Assembly (NCBI RefSeq): GCF_008312895.1
Contig: NZ_VSSP01000003.1
Location: forward strand, 62,001-126,000
Direction: 5' to 3'
Length of the DNA stretch: 64,000 nt
Source: Luteimonas suaedae
GTDB lineage: Bacteria; Pseudomonadota; Gammaproteobacteria; Xanthomonadales; Xanthomonadaceae
Below are positions 38,439 through 46,945 of this stretch, in pieces. The notes under the pieces are model-generated. The model searched no databases. It had not been told where the DNA came from and worked only from the letters and a program-made list of their open reading frames with translations. Each line of letters starts with the position of its first letter. Within the stretch, counting starts at the first letter, position 1. Made by a program: the position numbers and the translations under genes.

Positions 38439-39422
38439 TCACTCGTCCGGGAATCCGCAGGGATCCCATCCGGGGACCGTCGCTTCGGTGGAATGGCTGT
38501 CGTCGAAGTTGCCCCTGAAGACCGATCGCGCCCAGGCGTCGGCTTCGGCGCGTTGCTGCGGATCGAGCCGCGCTGCGGCCGCCACCAGTTGCCGGTCCAG
38601 GTCTTCGATGCGGTAGGGCTCCGCTCCGAGCCGGTAGAGCCTCAGGTAGCGGTAGTGCTGGTGGGCATCCGAGCCCAACGCGCCGGCGAGCAGGCCCTCC
38701 GCGCCCGGCCGGTAGGCTTCGCGGAGGATGTCCACGACCTTCCAGTCGCCGGCGGCGATGCCGGCGTCGATCAAGGACGAAACGCTGCCGCGGTAGGTGC
38801 CCAGCCGTTCCGGATGGTTCACCAGGCCGCGCGCATCGTAGTTCGGCCCGAGCGCCAGATAGCAGGCGCGCGCATGTTCCTCGCCGAGCTCGGCCGCCTT
38901 GCGCAGGTTCGGCACCAGGGAAGCGAGCATGGCGTCGCTGGCGCCGTCGCACAGGACGCGGAGCCGCTGCATGTTCCGTGCGTTGGACTCGATCGCGTCG
39001 AGCCGGTGCCGGTAGCTCTCCAGCTGCGCCGGTGCCAACGCATCCACCTGCTCGCGCAAGGTCTCGTCGGCGAGACCGGAGACCCTCCGGTCGATCGCCT
39101 CGATGCGGCTGCAGATGCTGAGGTCGCGGTACAGGCGCGTCGCCGCCGCGGCGTCGCCGGCGTTCGCGCGCGCCTGCAATGCGGAGAAGGCGTCCTTCAA
39201 CCGCGCCGGGCGCGGATACGGCGTCACCTCCCCGCGAACGGCCGGCGCCGCATGCATTCGGGTGTGCGGCTTCGCGTACGCCACGCCTTCGGAGGCCGCG
39301 ACGGCTCTCGCCGAAGTCCCGATTTCTTGCGGCTGCGGACCCTCGGCGCGGCCCAGGAAGTAGCCGCCGACGGCGATGATCAGCCCGGAAAGCACCACAA
39401 CCAGCGGCCGGTGGCGAGGCAT
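38439..39422 (-). CDS. Unknown exported or anchored protein, paralogue B, 327 aa
   Basis: 327 residues with the same architecture as its neighbour: an N-terminal hydrophobic anchor (LVVVLSGLIIAVGGYFLGRAE), a linker, LQARANAGDAAAATRLYRDLS, ARACYLALGPNYD, IDAGIAAGDWKVVDILREAY, YRYLRLYRLGAEPYR and the end PGWDPCGFPDE. By eye the two are well above 40 percent identical in the C-terminal half and diverged in the linker. The gene lies upstream of paralogue A with 10 bp between, so they are one operon. The Sel1-like opening repeat suggests a protein-interaction scaffold. Confidence 0.8.
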   Translation of the reverse strand: MPRHRPLVVVLSGLIIAVGGYFLGRAEGPQPQEIGTSARAVAASEGVAYAKPHTRMHAAPAVRGEVTPYPRPARLKDAFSALQARANAGDAAAATRLYRDLSICSRIEAIDRRVSGLADETLREQVDALAPAQLESYRHRLDAIESNARNMQRLRVLCDGASDAMLASLVPNLRKAAELGEEHARACYLALGPNYDARGLVNHPERLGTYRGSVSSLIDAGIAAGDWKVVDILREAYRPGAEGLLAGALGSDAHQHYRYLRLYRLGAEPYRIEDLDRQLVAAAARLDPQQRAEADAWARSVFRGNFDDSHSTEATVPGWDPCGFPDE

Positions 39423-39507
39423 CGGCCCGGATTATCGCAGAACGGCCCGCACGGGCCGTTCCGCCATGGATTGCCTTCGGTGCAGGCGCATACGCGACGG
39501 ATCGCGG

Positions 39508-40422
39508 CTACAGCTCGCTGTCCTGCACGTACGCCGCGGCGGCGATCGAGGTATCGCCGCTCATCACGGCGGTGTTGCGACCGGCGGCGGACGGCAGGCC
39601 CACTTTCAGGTTCACCGCGCCCGAGACCAGGGCGACCAGCACGTCCGAGACGATCGGCAACCCAAATGCGACGTTGCCGCAGCCCGTCGCCGCCGGCACC
39701 GAAAACGCATTGTCGACCAGGGTGGCACCATCGTTCTGCAGGTATCCGATGTAGTTTTCTTCGTCCGTCCACACGGGATACGCCGTGCCGGGATCGCCCG
39801 AGATCGGTTCGTTCGGCGCCGGCGGGTCGGTCGTGCCGGTCTGCAGCTCGACGACGATCGGATTCTCGGCCGATCCGATATAGCAGTTGCCGCCCAGGAA
39901 CGGGTTCCGCAAGCGCACCCGGACGGCCAGGCGCACGGCCGTCGGATCGCTGCCGTCGGTTGGCGGATACAGCGCGTTGCTGAAATTGGCCTGCACCGGC
40001 TCGACCAGTTCCATCGTCGCGGTGACGTCGTTGGCCGTACCGACGATGAGCCAGAAGAGCTGCGACAGCGGACCCGGCCAGTCGGGCGCCGGATTCATGA
40101 TGCCCAGCAGGCCTCCGGGCACCTTGCCCGGGGGCGCATCGAGCGTTGGCGCGCCGACCGCGTCGTACAACGGCGAAGGACCCAGCGACTCGACCCCGCC
40201 CTGCAGCACGATCGGCTCGTCGATCGGCAGCGTGGTGTTGCCGATCGTGAACACACCGGAATCGATCACGCTGTAGACGCAGCTTCCGACATTCGGATCG
40301 AGGTATGGGCAGTGCTTGAAGATCGCGTATGGCCCCGAAGGCGTTCCCGCGGTCGCCCCGGGAACCGTGGCGATGCCGGCCAGCGTGGCGGCCAACGCGA
40401 CGGAAAGCGATAGTCTGAGCAT
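39508..40422 (-). CDS. Secreted protein of unknown function, 304 aa
   Basis: A signal peptide (MLRLSLSVALAATLAGIATVPGATAG) is followed by a Cys-containing beta-rich domain (AIFKHCPYLDPNVGSCVYSV; GVFTIGNTTLPIDEPIVLQGG; RLRNPFLGGNCYIGSAENPI; VELQTGTTDPPAPNEPI). Paired cysteines suggest disulfides in the periplasm or outside. I recall similar NCYIGS/TTGTT-type exported proteins mainly in actinobacteria, but this is memory, not a search. It has a good ribosome-binding site (AGGAGCACGCC). It is the last gene of the sigma/FecR/receptor locus. Confidence 0.7.
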   Translation of the reverse strand: MLRLSLSVALAATLAGIATVPGATAGTPSGPYAIFKHCPYLDPNVGSCVYSVIDSGVFTIGNTTLPIDEPIVLQGGVESLGPSPLYDAVGAPTLDAPPGKVPGGLLGIMNPAPDWPGPLSQLFWLIVGTANDVTATMELVEPVQANFSNALYPPTDGSDPTAVRLAVRVRLRNPFLGGNCYIGSAENPIVVELQTGTTDPPAPNEPISGDPGTAYPVWTDEENYIGYLQNDGATLVDNAFSVPAATGCGNVAFGLPIVSDVLVALVSGAVNLKVGLPSAAGRNTAVMSGDTSIAAAAYVQDSEL

Positions 40423-40715
40423 GGCGTGCTCCTGGTGAATGGAATACCGGATGCATGCGGTCATGCATCCACGGTCCTTCCCATGACGCCCGGAAGGCAA
40501 TCCCGAAGCAGACGAAAAGGCGCCGGACCCGGCAACTCGATGGCACGTCGGCTGACATGCCACCGGAATCTCCTTGAAGAGTGGCAGCATCCAATCTTTT
40601 GCCGGGCCCGGCATTGAAGCGAACCCTCCCGCACCGGGCCGTCCATGGCCCCGGCCTCCAGGCCGTCAAACCTCGGTTGGAACTCCTGCGACTCTGACGC
40701 CGTGCCGGCCTGCAC

Positions 40716-41213
40716 TCAGGGGAAGACGGCGTCCGCCGTCGGGCTGGAAGACAGGTGCGGGCTTCTCGACTGGACGGTGCAGGCGCCCAGGTTTCCGCTG
40801 AAGGAGAAAACGCCGCTGTTGTTCAGCGTTCCGGTCACGTTGCCCGTGCAGGTCACGCCGAGCGCCGGAATCGTCACGCTGATGCCATTGATCGTCACGT
40901 TGTTCGGTCCGGCACTGCTGGTCGGCGCCGCCACCGACCAGGGAAGGTTGTTGGCGGTGATCGCCTGGCACGCGCTGGTGGGACCGAAGGTGGCGGCGGT
41001 CACCCTGGCGACGCCATTGGTCACCTGCATGGCGAAGTTGGCCTGGTCGCATGGGAGCGAGTTACCGAGGACGGTCGCGTTGGTCGGTCCGGTGAAGTTC
41101 GTGGTGCCGTTCGTGTTGCCGCCGACCGTGTAGTGGGCCGCGAATGCCGTGGAAGCGATCAGGGTGCCCGCCGCGGCAAGGCCGCTGATCACGATGGATT
41201 TCAGCTTGGACAT
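40716..41213 (-). CDS. Secreted beta-rich protein, PraB-like candidate, 165 aa
   Basis: A signal peptide (MSKLKSIVISGLAAAGTLIASTAFA) precedes a small domain rich in Thr, Asn, Gly and Val with four cysteines (LPCDQANF, SACQAITANN, VTCTGNVTG, GACTVQS). The order of motifs, with NITINGISVTIPALGVTC-like and FSGNLGACT strands, recalls the alkane-oxidation activator PraB and similar surface proteins. That resemblance is weak and unverified. A strong ribosome-binding site (GAGGAG) precedes ATG 41213. It follows the TonB receptor by 141 bp and is probably co-regulated with it. Confidence 0.6.
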   Translation of the reverse strand: MSKLKSIVISGLAAAGTLIASTAFAAHYTVGGNTNGTTNFTGPTNATVLGNSLPCDQANFAMQVTNGVARVTAATFGPTSACQAITANNLPWSVAAPTSSAGPNNVTINGISVTIPALGVTCTGNVTGTLNNSGVFSFSGNLGACTVQSRSPHLSSSPTADAVFP

Positions 41214-41354
41214 GATGGACTCCTCGTGTTGGATGGACGTACCGCATGAATCTCCGTAGACACCGCGAATGGTGGAGGCGCTCGCGGTCGATGCCACTGC
41301 GGCGAATTCCCTTTCGCGCGACAGGAAGTTCCCGCACTTCTTCAATGCAGCCTG

Positions 41355-44300
41355 TCAGTAGAATCCCTTGCGAATGCTGAGCCCGATGATCTTCGGGTCC
41401 TGGATGAAGACGTTGCTGGTCAGGCCGGTGTCGTCGCTGTTGAGGAACGTGCCGGTAATCGCATCGCCGTCCAGCAGGTTCTTGACGTACAGCTGCACGG
41501 CCAGGTCCGTCTCCGGCCTGTACCAGGTCAGCGAGAGGTTGATGTTGTTCCAGTCGTCCAGACGGTCGATTTCGTCCTGGTAGACCCGCGCCCAGCTCTT
41601 GCCCTGGTAGTACAGGTCGGCACGCAGGGTCAGGTCGCCGTGCAGAGTGAAGAACGTGTACTGCGGGCTCAGGCTCAGCGTGACGTGGGGCGCGTTCGGC
41701 AGATTGTTCCCGCTGAGATCCTTGGCGAAGCCCTGGCCACCGTTCGGCCCGTCGACCAGGGGATCGTAGCTGAACCCGTAGACGTCCTCGTTGACGCTAC
41801 CCGGCAGGAAGCCCGCACCGGAGGGAAGATTCGAGGTGCAGAAGAATTGCAGGGTATTGGCTGCGTCCGGGGTGCCGAACGCCTGCCCGGAATAGTGGTA
41901 TTGCAGGACCGTCTCCACCAGGTCCTTGGGCGCGATGCAGTTCGAGGCCAGCTGGATCCACGGCCGCACGACCACCCAATCGGGGTTGCCGGCGGTGCGG
42001 TCCATGACGTCGATCGAGGACTGGCCGTCGGCGATGCGGGTCCTGAGCAGGCCGAGGTTGCCGCTGAGCTGGAAGCCGTCCGTGGGCCTCCACACTGCCT
42101 CGAGCTCCGCGCCCCAGGTCCTGGCGTCGAAGTTCTCGTTCAACGTGGCGCGGTCGACGATCTGCGAGACCTGGTAGTCCTTGTAGTCGTTGTAGAACAG
42201 GGTGGCGTTGAACAGGAATCGGCCGTCCGCCATCACGTTCTTCATGCCGAGCTCGAGGGCGTTGACGTATTCGGCCCTGAACCGCGGATCGCGCACGACG
42301 AACGGGAGCACGTCCGGATCGGCGCCGATGCCCGGAGAGTTGGTGCCGCCGGCCTTGTAGCCGCGCGCCAGCGAGGCGTAGAACATGGTGCTGTCCGTGA
42401 ACGACAGGTCCGGCGACCAGTCCAGCACCAGCCGCCCGGTCGGCTCGTTCCACGTCTGGCGGATCTCCGGCAGGGCCGGATAGCCGCTGTTGACGTAGCC
42501 GCCGCCGACGTATCCCGGCGCCAGCAGCAGCTGGCTCGGGATCGGCGTCGTGGTCTTGACGTCGCGGGTGAACCGCAGCCCGGCGGTCAGCCGCAGGGCA
42601 TCGGAGACCTGCCAGTAGCCTTCGCCGAAGATCGCGGCCGAACGCGTCTCGGCGAGGTTCCGGCTGCGGAAGTAGTTGTGGCCCTGCCCGTCGATGCCGG
42701 CGATGGAATTCGGATCGATGTACAGGCACGATCTGCCGGAGCCGTCCGGCCGGGGTTCGGTCTGGCCCGGCGGGCACGAGGCGACGATGTCGCTGCCCGC
42801 GAACCCGACGCGGTTGAAGTAGCTCTGCGAGATCGCGGTGAAGACGTTGTTGAAGGCGTAGTAGCTCTCGTCGATCTCGAATTCCAGGTAGTTCGCGCCG
42901 ATGCTGAAGTTGAACGGCCCGTCGTAGGAAGACTGCAGGCGGAATTCCTGCGACCGCTGCGTGCTCTGCGCGTCCACGAGATCGGCCATCAGCATGCGGT
43001 CGGAGCAACCGAGTTGCGGATCGCAGAAGACCCCGCCCGGCGCCAGGTCGTAGGCCGGAGCCAGCGTTCCATCGGGGAGGAACTGGTAGAGGTTGCTGGA
43101 GGTGTCGGCGAACACCGGGCCGGACTGGAAGCGGCCGTAGTCCTGCGTGGAGTAGTAGCGGTCGCGGGTATACAGGGTTTGCGAGATGAAGTTCAGCCGG
43201 TCGCCGACGCCGACGTCGAAGTTGAGTTGCGCAGCATCGTTCGAAGCGTTGAACTTCGGATCGTAGGTGGTGGCGATCCTGCGCAGGTCGCGCGACTGGG
43301 TCGCATCGGCATACGGGTCGAGGCCCGGCTGGATCAACGTGCCCAGGCCGACGAAGTTGCCGTCCTCGTCCAGCTGGTAGCCGGTGATCCCGGCCAGGCC
43401 CGCGGCGGCCAGCACGTACGGCAGTCCAGCGCCGTTCGGGACGCCGTAGGCGCCCTCGCCGTAGAGGGAACCGTCGACGCAGCCCTGGCTCATGTAGTTG
43501 CGGTCAACCGCGGAGACGGTGGTGGCGCCGATCGTGACCGGTCCGGCATCGTTGTGGCAGAGCTGCTTGCCGGTGCGTGCGCGGGTGTCGTCTTCCTGGT
43601 AGTGCTCCCAGACCAGGCTGGCGTCGAAGCGGTCGCTCGGCCGGAAGCCCAGCGAGGTGCGCACGCCCAGGATGTCGCGGTCGTTGACGTCCTTGCCGGT
43701 GACCTCGTTGTGGTCGTAGCCGTCGCGCTTGGTGTACTGCGTGGCCAGGCGGAAGGCCAGACTGTCGCTGAGCGGCAGGTTGATCATGCCGTTGACCCGG
43801 CGCGTGCCGTAGTTGCCGACTTCAGCCTTGGCATTGGCCTCGAACGCGTCGGGATCGGCCACGTTGGGGATCATGTTGACCACGCCGGCGGTCGCGTTGC
43901 GCCCGTACAGCGTCCCCTGCGGTCCGCGCAGCACTTCGACGCGCTCCACGTCGAAGTATTCCTGCTCGAAAAGGCGGTTGCGGATCATCGGCGTGCTGTT
44001 GAAGCTGATCGCGACCGCCGGATCGGTGGTCACCGACAGCGCCTGCGTGCCGATGCCGCGGATCTGGAAGTTGTAGCTGGCGAAATTGGTCTTGGTGAAA
44101 CTGACGTTCGGCGTGGCGGTGACCAGGTCGCCGCCGGTCTCGATCTTGCGATCGTCGAGCTCGCCGCCGCCGAACGCGGTGATCGCGATCGGCACCCGCT
44201 GGATGTTCTCGACCTTCTTCTGCGCGGTGACGACGATGGCGTCGAACGTGGTCACGTCCCTGGACCTGGCCTGTTCCCGCACGTCCGGTCCCGCCAGCCG

Positions 44301-44738
44301 TTCTACCTGGGAGGCCGCCGCCGGCTGCGTGTCAGCGGCCTCCCGGGCGTTTCCCTGGCGTGCTCCTTCGACCGGCGTCTCCTCCCGCTTCTGGGCAACA
44401 GCCGATGCGCTGTCGATGAGGATCACGCCCGAGTCACTGGTGGTATACCGAAGACCGGTGTCCGCGAGCAGTTCACCGAGCGCCTGCAGCGCCGGCTTCT
44501 CGCCATGCACCGCATGTCCGGTCTTTCCGGTCGCGAGTTCGGGCGCGTAGAGGAGCTGCTGGCCGCTTTGCCGCGCGTATTCCGACAGCGCGGCGTCGAG
44601 CCGCTGCTGCGGAATGTCGAACCTGGCGGTCACCTCGCCGTGCGCATACGCCGCCAGGCACGGCAGCAACGCCAGCAATAGCGTACAGGGCCTGGCCACG
44701 CGCGCCGGCAGGCACTTCTGGTGTCGCACTGACGTCAT
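41355..44738 (-). CDS. TonB-dependent receptor with STN signalling domain, 1127 aa
   Basis: A signal peptide (1-32) is followed by a secretin/TonB short N-terminal (STN) domain (about 38-110, DIPQQRLDAALSEYARQSGQ). An extension of about 50 residues leads to a TonB box (DAIVVTAQKK, about 166-175), the plug (VERVEVLRGPQGTLYGRNATAGVVNMI) and a large barrel ending in SIRKGFY. The STN domain is the mark of transducers that signal through FecR to an ECF sigma factor, and both are encoded just upstream. The plug wording (AGVVNM, GTLYGRNATAG) is that of the Xanthomonad/sphingomonad receptors for complex or hydrophobic substrates rather than classical siderophores. The substrate is unknown. Confidence 0.9.
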   Translation of the reverse strand: MTSVRHQKCLPARVARPCTLLLALLPCLAAYAHGEVTARFDIPQQRLDAALSEYARQSGQQLLYAPELATGKTGHAVHGEKPALQALGELLADTGLRYTTSDSGVILIDSASAVAQKREETPVEGARQGNAREAADTQPAAASQVERLAGPDVREQARSRDVTTFDAIVVTAQKKVENIQRVPIAITAFGGGELDDRKIETGGDLVTATPNVSFTKTNFASYNFQIRGIGTQALSVTTDPAVAISFNSTPMIRNRLFEQEYFDVERVEVLRGPQGTLYGRNATAGVVNMIPNVADPDAFEANAKAEVGNYGTRRVNGMINLPLSDSLAFRLATQYTKRDGYDHNEVTGKDVNDRDILGVRTSLGFRPSDRFDASLVWEHYQEDDTRARTGKQLCHNDAGPVTIGATTVSAVDRNYMSQGCVDGSLYGEGAYGVPNGAGLPYVLAAAGLAGITGYQLDEDGNFVGLGTLIQPGLDPYADATQSRDLRRIATTYDPKFNASNDAAQLNFDVGVGDRLNFISQTLYTRDRYYSTQDYGRFQSGPVFADTSSNLYQFLPDGTLAPAYDLAPGGVFCDPQLGCSDRMLMADLVDAQSTQRSQEFRLQSSYDGPFNFSIGANYLEFEIDESYYAFNNVFTAISQSYFNRVGFAGSDIVASCPPGQTEPRPDGSGRSCLYIDPNSIAGIDGQGHNYFRSRNLAETRSAAIFGEGYWQVSDALRLTAGLRFTRDVKTTTPIPSQLLLAPGYVGGGYVNSGYPALPEIRQTWNEPTGRLVLDWSPDLSFTDSTMFYASLARGYKAGGTNSPGIGADPDVLPFVVRDPRFRAEYVNALELGMKNVMADGRFLFNATLFYNDYKDYQVSQIVDRATLNENFDARTWGAELEAVWRPTDGFQLSGNLGLLRTRIADGQSSIDVMDRTAGNPDWVVVRPWIQLASNCIAPKDLVETVLQYHYSGQAFGTPDAANTLQFFCTSNLPSGAGFLPGSVNEDVYGFSYDPLVDGPNGGQGFAKDLSGNNLPNAPHVTLSLSPQYTFFTLHGDLTLRADLYYQGKSWARVYQDEIDRLDDWNNINLSLTWYRPETDLAVQLYVKNLLDGDAITGTFLNSDDTGLTSNVFIQDPKIIGLSIRKGFY

Positions 44739-45040
44739 CGATTTCCCCTCCGTTTCGCGATCCGTCTTCGCGTGGCCTCGTCTCTATACAGACGCAGCCC
44801 GCGGGGAAATCCGAACCCACTCCGCGCACTGTCGTGGCGGAACCTCCGCGCTCGAACGGTCAGGACATGCGACGACGCTGGTTTTTCTGCATCGCAACAT
44901 TGCCCGCTGCCACCGGTTCGCCCGGGCGAGCTGGCTGGAAGACGGTCCGCGCTTCCCCGCCTTCACGGCAACGCGAGGGGCGCCGTCACCGTAGGCCTTA
45001 GCACGACACGGCCGGCCGCGGCCACGGATACCGATCCGCC
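44739..45040. promoter_or_regulatory. Promoter region of the TonB receptor
   Basis: A 302-bp gap between fecR-like and receptor genes, without a gene. Reading leftward toward the receptor, GGGTTCGGATTTCCC (about 44820-44806) and CGTCTGTATAG (about 44794-44784) could be an ECF-type -35/-10 pair about 50 bp before the start, but this is a weak call. At 44890-44902 the word TGCATCGCAACAT repeats that in the phasin upstream region; probably chance. Confidence 0.3.
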
Positions 45041-46066
45041 TCAGCCGCGACTCGGCGCGCGCGACTTCAGTACGATCGTGTCGCCTGCGTGCTCGGCGCG
45101 CTCGATCGGGAAATACGCAGTCAAGGCTTCCACGAAAGTCGCGGTATCGCCGGTATTGAAGGCGCCGCTGATCTTCAGCGACGCCAACTGCGCGTCGCCC
45201 AGGACCACCTGACTGCGCGAGTAGCGGTTCATCTCGGCGACGGCGTCCGCGAGGCGGTCGTCCTCGAACACGACCTGCCCGTGCCGCCAGCTCACCTCGC
45301 GTTTCACGTCGGTGATGCGCACCTGCGGCGGCTCCGCGGCGACGGCGATGAGCTTCTGCCCCGGATGCAGCTCCATGGGCGGCGCCGCGCCGGCCGCCGT
45401 GCCGACGCCGCGGGTCACCGCGACCCGCCCCTCGAGCAGCGTGACCTCGAACAGCTGCCCGGAAACGTGCACCTCGAACTCGGTCCCCAACGCGGTCACC
45501 TGGCGGCCGTCGGCGGTGACGATGAACGGCCGCGCGCGGTCCGGCGCCACCTTGAACAGCGCTTGTCCGCGCTCCAGGGTGATCGCGCGCACGCTCGGCG
45601 CATAGTGCACGGAGACGCGGCTGTCGGTATTGAGCGTGATGACGGAACCGTCCTCGAGCGTCACCATCGAACGCTGGCCGACGCCGGTCTCGTGGACGTC
45701 GCCGGCGACCGCGTCCTGGACTTCCTGATAGATCCGCTGCGATGCGCCCGGCCAGACGACCAGCGAACCGAGCAAGACGGCTACGAACAGCGAAGCAGCA
45801 ATGGACAGGCCATAGGCCCAAACCGTGCGGCGCGGACGCGCACGCGACGCGCGCGCCATGGTTGCACGACGCAGCGCCATGATCTCGGGCGCGTCGGCGA
45901 CCGCGCCCGCCAGCGCACGCGCGTGCCGCGCGCGCCGGAACGCGGCGGCATGCGCCGGCGAGCGCAGCCGCCAGGATTCGAACGCTTCGCGCACCGAAGG
46001 GTCGTCGCCGGCCTCGCGCAGGACTTCGCTCCAGCGCGCCGCCTCTTCGTCGATGTCGTCCGCCAT
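45041..46066 (-). CDS. FecR-type anti-sigma/sigma-regulator protein
   Basis: 341 residues. Cytoplasmic N-terminal DUF4880-like segment (EEAARWSEVLREAGDDPSVREAFESW, SPAHAAAFRRARHA), a transmembrane helix (about 85-107, YGLSIAASLFVAVLLGSLVVW), and the periplasmic FecR domain (VGQRSMVTLEDGSVITLNTDSRV, ALGTEFEVHVSGQLFEVTLLEGRVAV, HPGQKLIA). A C-terminal secretin-like STN domain follows (RLADAVAEMNRYSRSQVVLG). It conveys the receptor's occupied state to the ECF sigma factor. It lies 103 bp after the sigma gene. ATG 46066 (MADDIDEEAARW) is preferred; ATG 46087 is possible. Confidence 0.92.
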   Translation of the reverse strand: MADDIDEEAARWSEVLREAGDDPSVREAFESWRLRSPAHAAAFRRARHARALAGAVADAPEIMALRRATMARASRARPRRTVWAYGLSIAASLFVAVLLGSLVVWPGASQRIYQEVQDAVAGDVHETGVGQRSMVTLEDGSVITLNTDSRVSVHYAPSVRAITLERGQALFKVAPDRARPFIVTADGRQVTALGTEFEVHVSGQLFEVTLLEGRVAVTRGVGTAAGAAPPMELHPGQKLIAVAAEPPQVRITDVKREVSWRHGQVVFEDDRLADAVAEMNRYSRSQVVLGDAQLASLKISGAFNTGDTATFVEALTAYFPIERAEHAGDTIVLKSRAPSRG

Positions 46067-46169
46067 GGGCGGGACCTTCCACTTCATCGTGTACGTCCCC
46101 TCGACGAGCGCCGGCCGACCTCGCGAGAAGGCCCAGCCGGGCCACACCTGCACCACTCCGCTCCGCGAC

Positions 46170-46742
46170 TCATTCCGGGCTTCCCTCGCTTTCCAGCGCA
46201 CGGCCCAGTTTCGCCAGCGCCTTGGCCATGTGCTTCTCGACGGCGCGCACCGAGATGCCCAGCAGGCCGGCGATCTCCTGGTACCTTCGGTTCTCCATCG
46301 CACGCAACACGAACACGTCGCGCGTGCGCTGCGGCATCGCGTGCAACTCGGCGACGACCAGTTCCACCGCCTCCTCTCCCAGTAAGACGCGCTCGGGCGA
46401 GATTTCCGTAGCGAGCTGGTGGATTTCCTCGTCGTAGGACTCGTGCGCGTCCATGTCGCGGGCCTGCCGGCGGCGATGCCAGTCCCGCAGCGCGTTGGCG
46501 GCGATCTGGAACACGTACGGCTTGACGTGCTCGATCGGCCCGCCGCCCGCGCGCCGCACCAGACGCAGGAAGACTTCCTGGGTCAGGTCCTCGACCTCGG
46601 CAGGATCGCGCACGCGCTTGGCGAAGAAGCCGCGCAGGGGCGCGCGATACAGCAGCGAGACGTGCTCCCATTGGCTGGCGCGGTCGTCGCCATAGTCGGC
46701 GAGCGCCGCCGGTTCGCGCGGCAATGACACCGGATCGGCCAT
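46170..46742 (-). CDS. ECF RNA polymerase sigma factor, FecI-like
   Basis: 190 residues with sigma region 2 (YRAPLRGFFAKRVRDPAEVEDLTQEVFLRLVRR) and region 4 (LPQRTRDVFVLR-like AMPQRTRDVFVLRAMENRRYQEIAGLLGISVRAVEKHMAKAL). The FecI-type pattern (RYQEIAGLLGISV, EKHMAKAL) and the FecR-receptor genes downstream indicate control of the receptor by cell-surface signalling. ATG 46742 was chosen over the upstream open frame because it starts the conserved domain. Gene order sigma-fecR-receptor is the classical one. Confidence 0.92.
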   Translation of the reverse strand: MADPVSLPREPAALADYGDDRASQWEHVSLLYRAPLRGFFAKRVRDPAEVEDLTQEVFLRLVRRAGGGPIEHVKPYVFQIAANALRDWHRRRQARDMDAHESYDEEIHQLATEISPERVLLGEEAVELVVAELHAMPQRTRDVFVLRAMENRRYQEIAGLLGISVRAVEKHMAKALAKLGRALESEGSPE

Positions 46743-46945
46743 CGAGCCCCCACCCGTACGCGTCGGTATGTTCCGGGCGACAGCATACTCCGTCGAACCG
46801 GCAGTCGCGCGCTCGCGCCCAAGCGCATCGGGTGCGGCCGGGAACGCGGTTCTTCCGCAATGCAGCATGCATCCGGCCGGGCCACTCGGCTCGCAGAAGG
46901 CCGCATGCACGACAGGCGCGGAAGAATCCCGCGCCCCCGCTCACC

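Noticed and set aside
41640-44681. 1013-codon open frame antisense to the TonB receptor
   Set aside because: No recognisable domain; Val/Glu/Arg-rich shadow of the receptor gene.
44784-44820. ECF-type promoter before the TonB receptor
   Set aside because: Only a weak -35/-10 resemblance; noted in the gap entry but not listed as a supported promoter.
44890-44902. TGCATCGCAACAT near the TonB receptor as another PhaR-type site
   Set aside because: Only one copy, no dyad arms beyond the core, and a 13-mer match is expected by chance in 64 kb.
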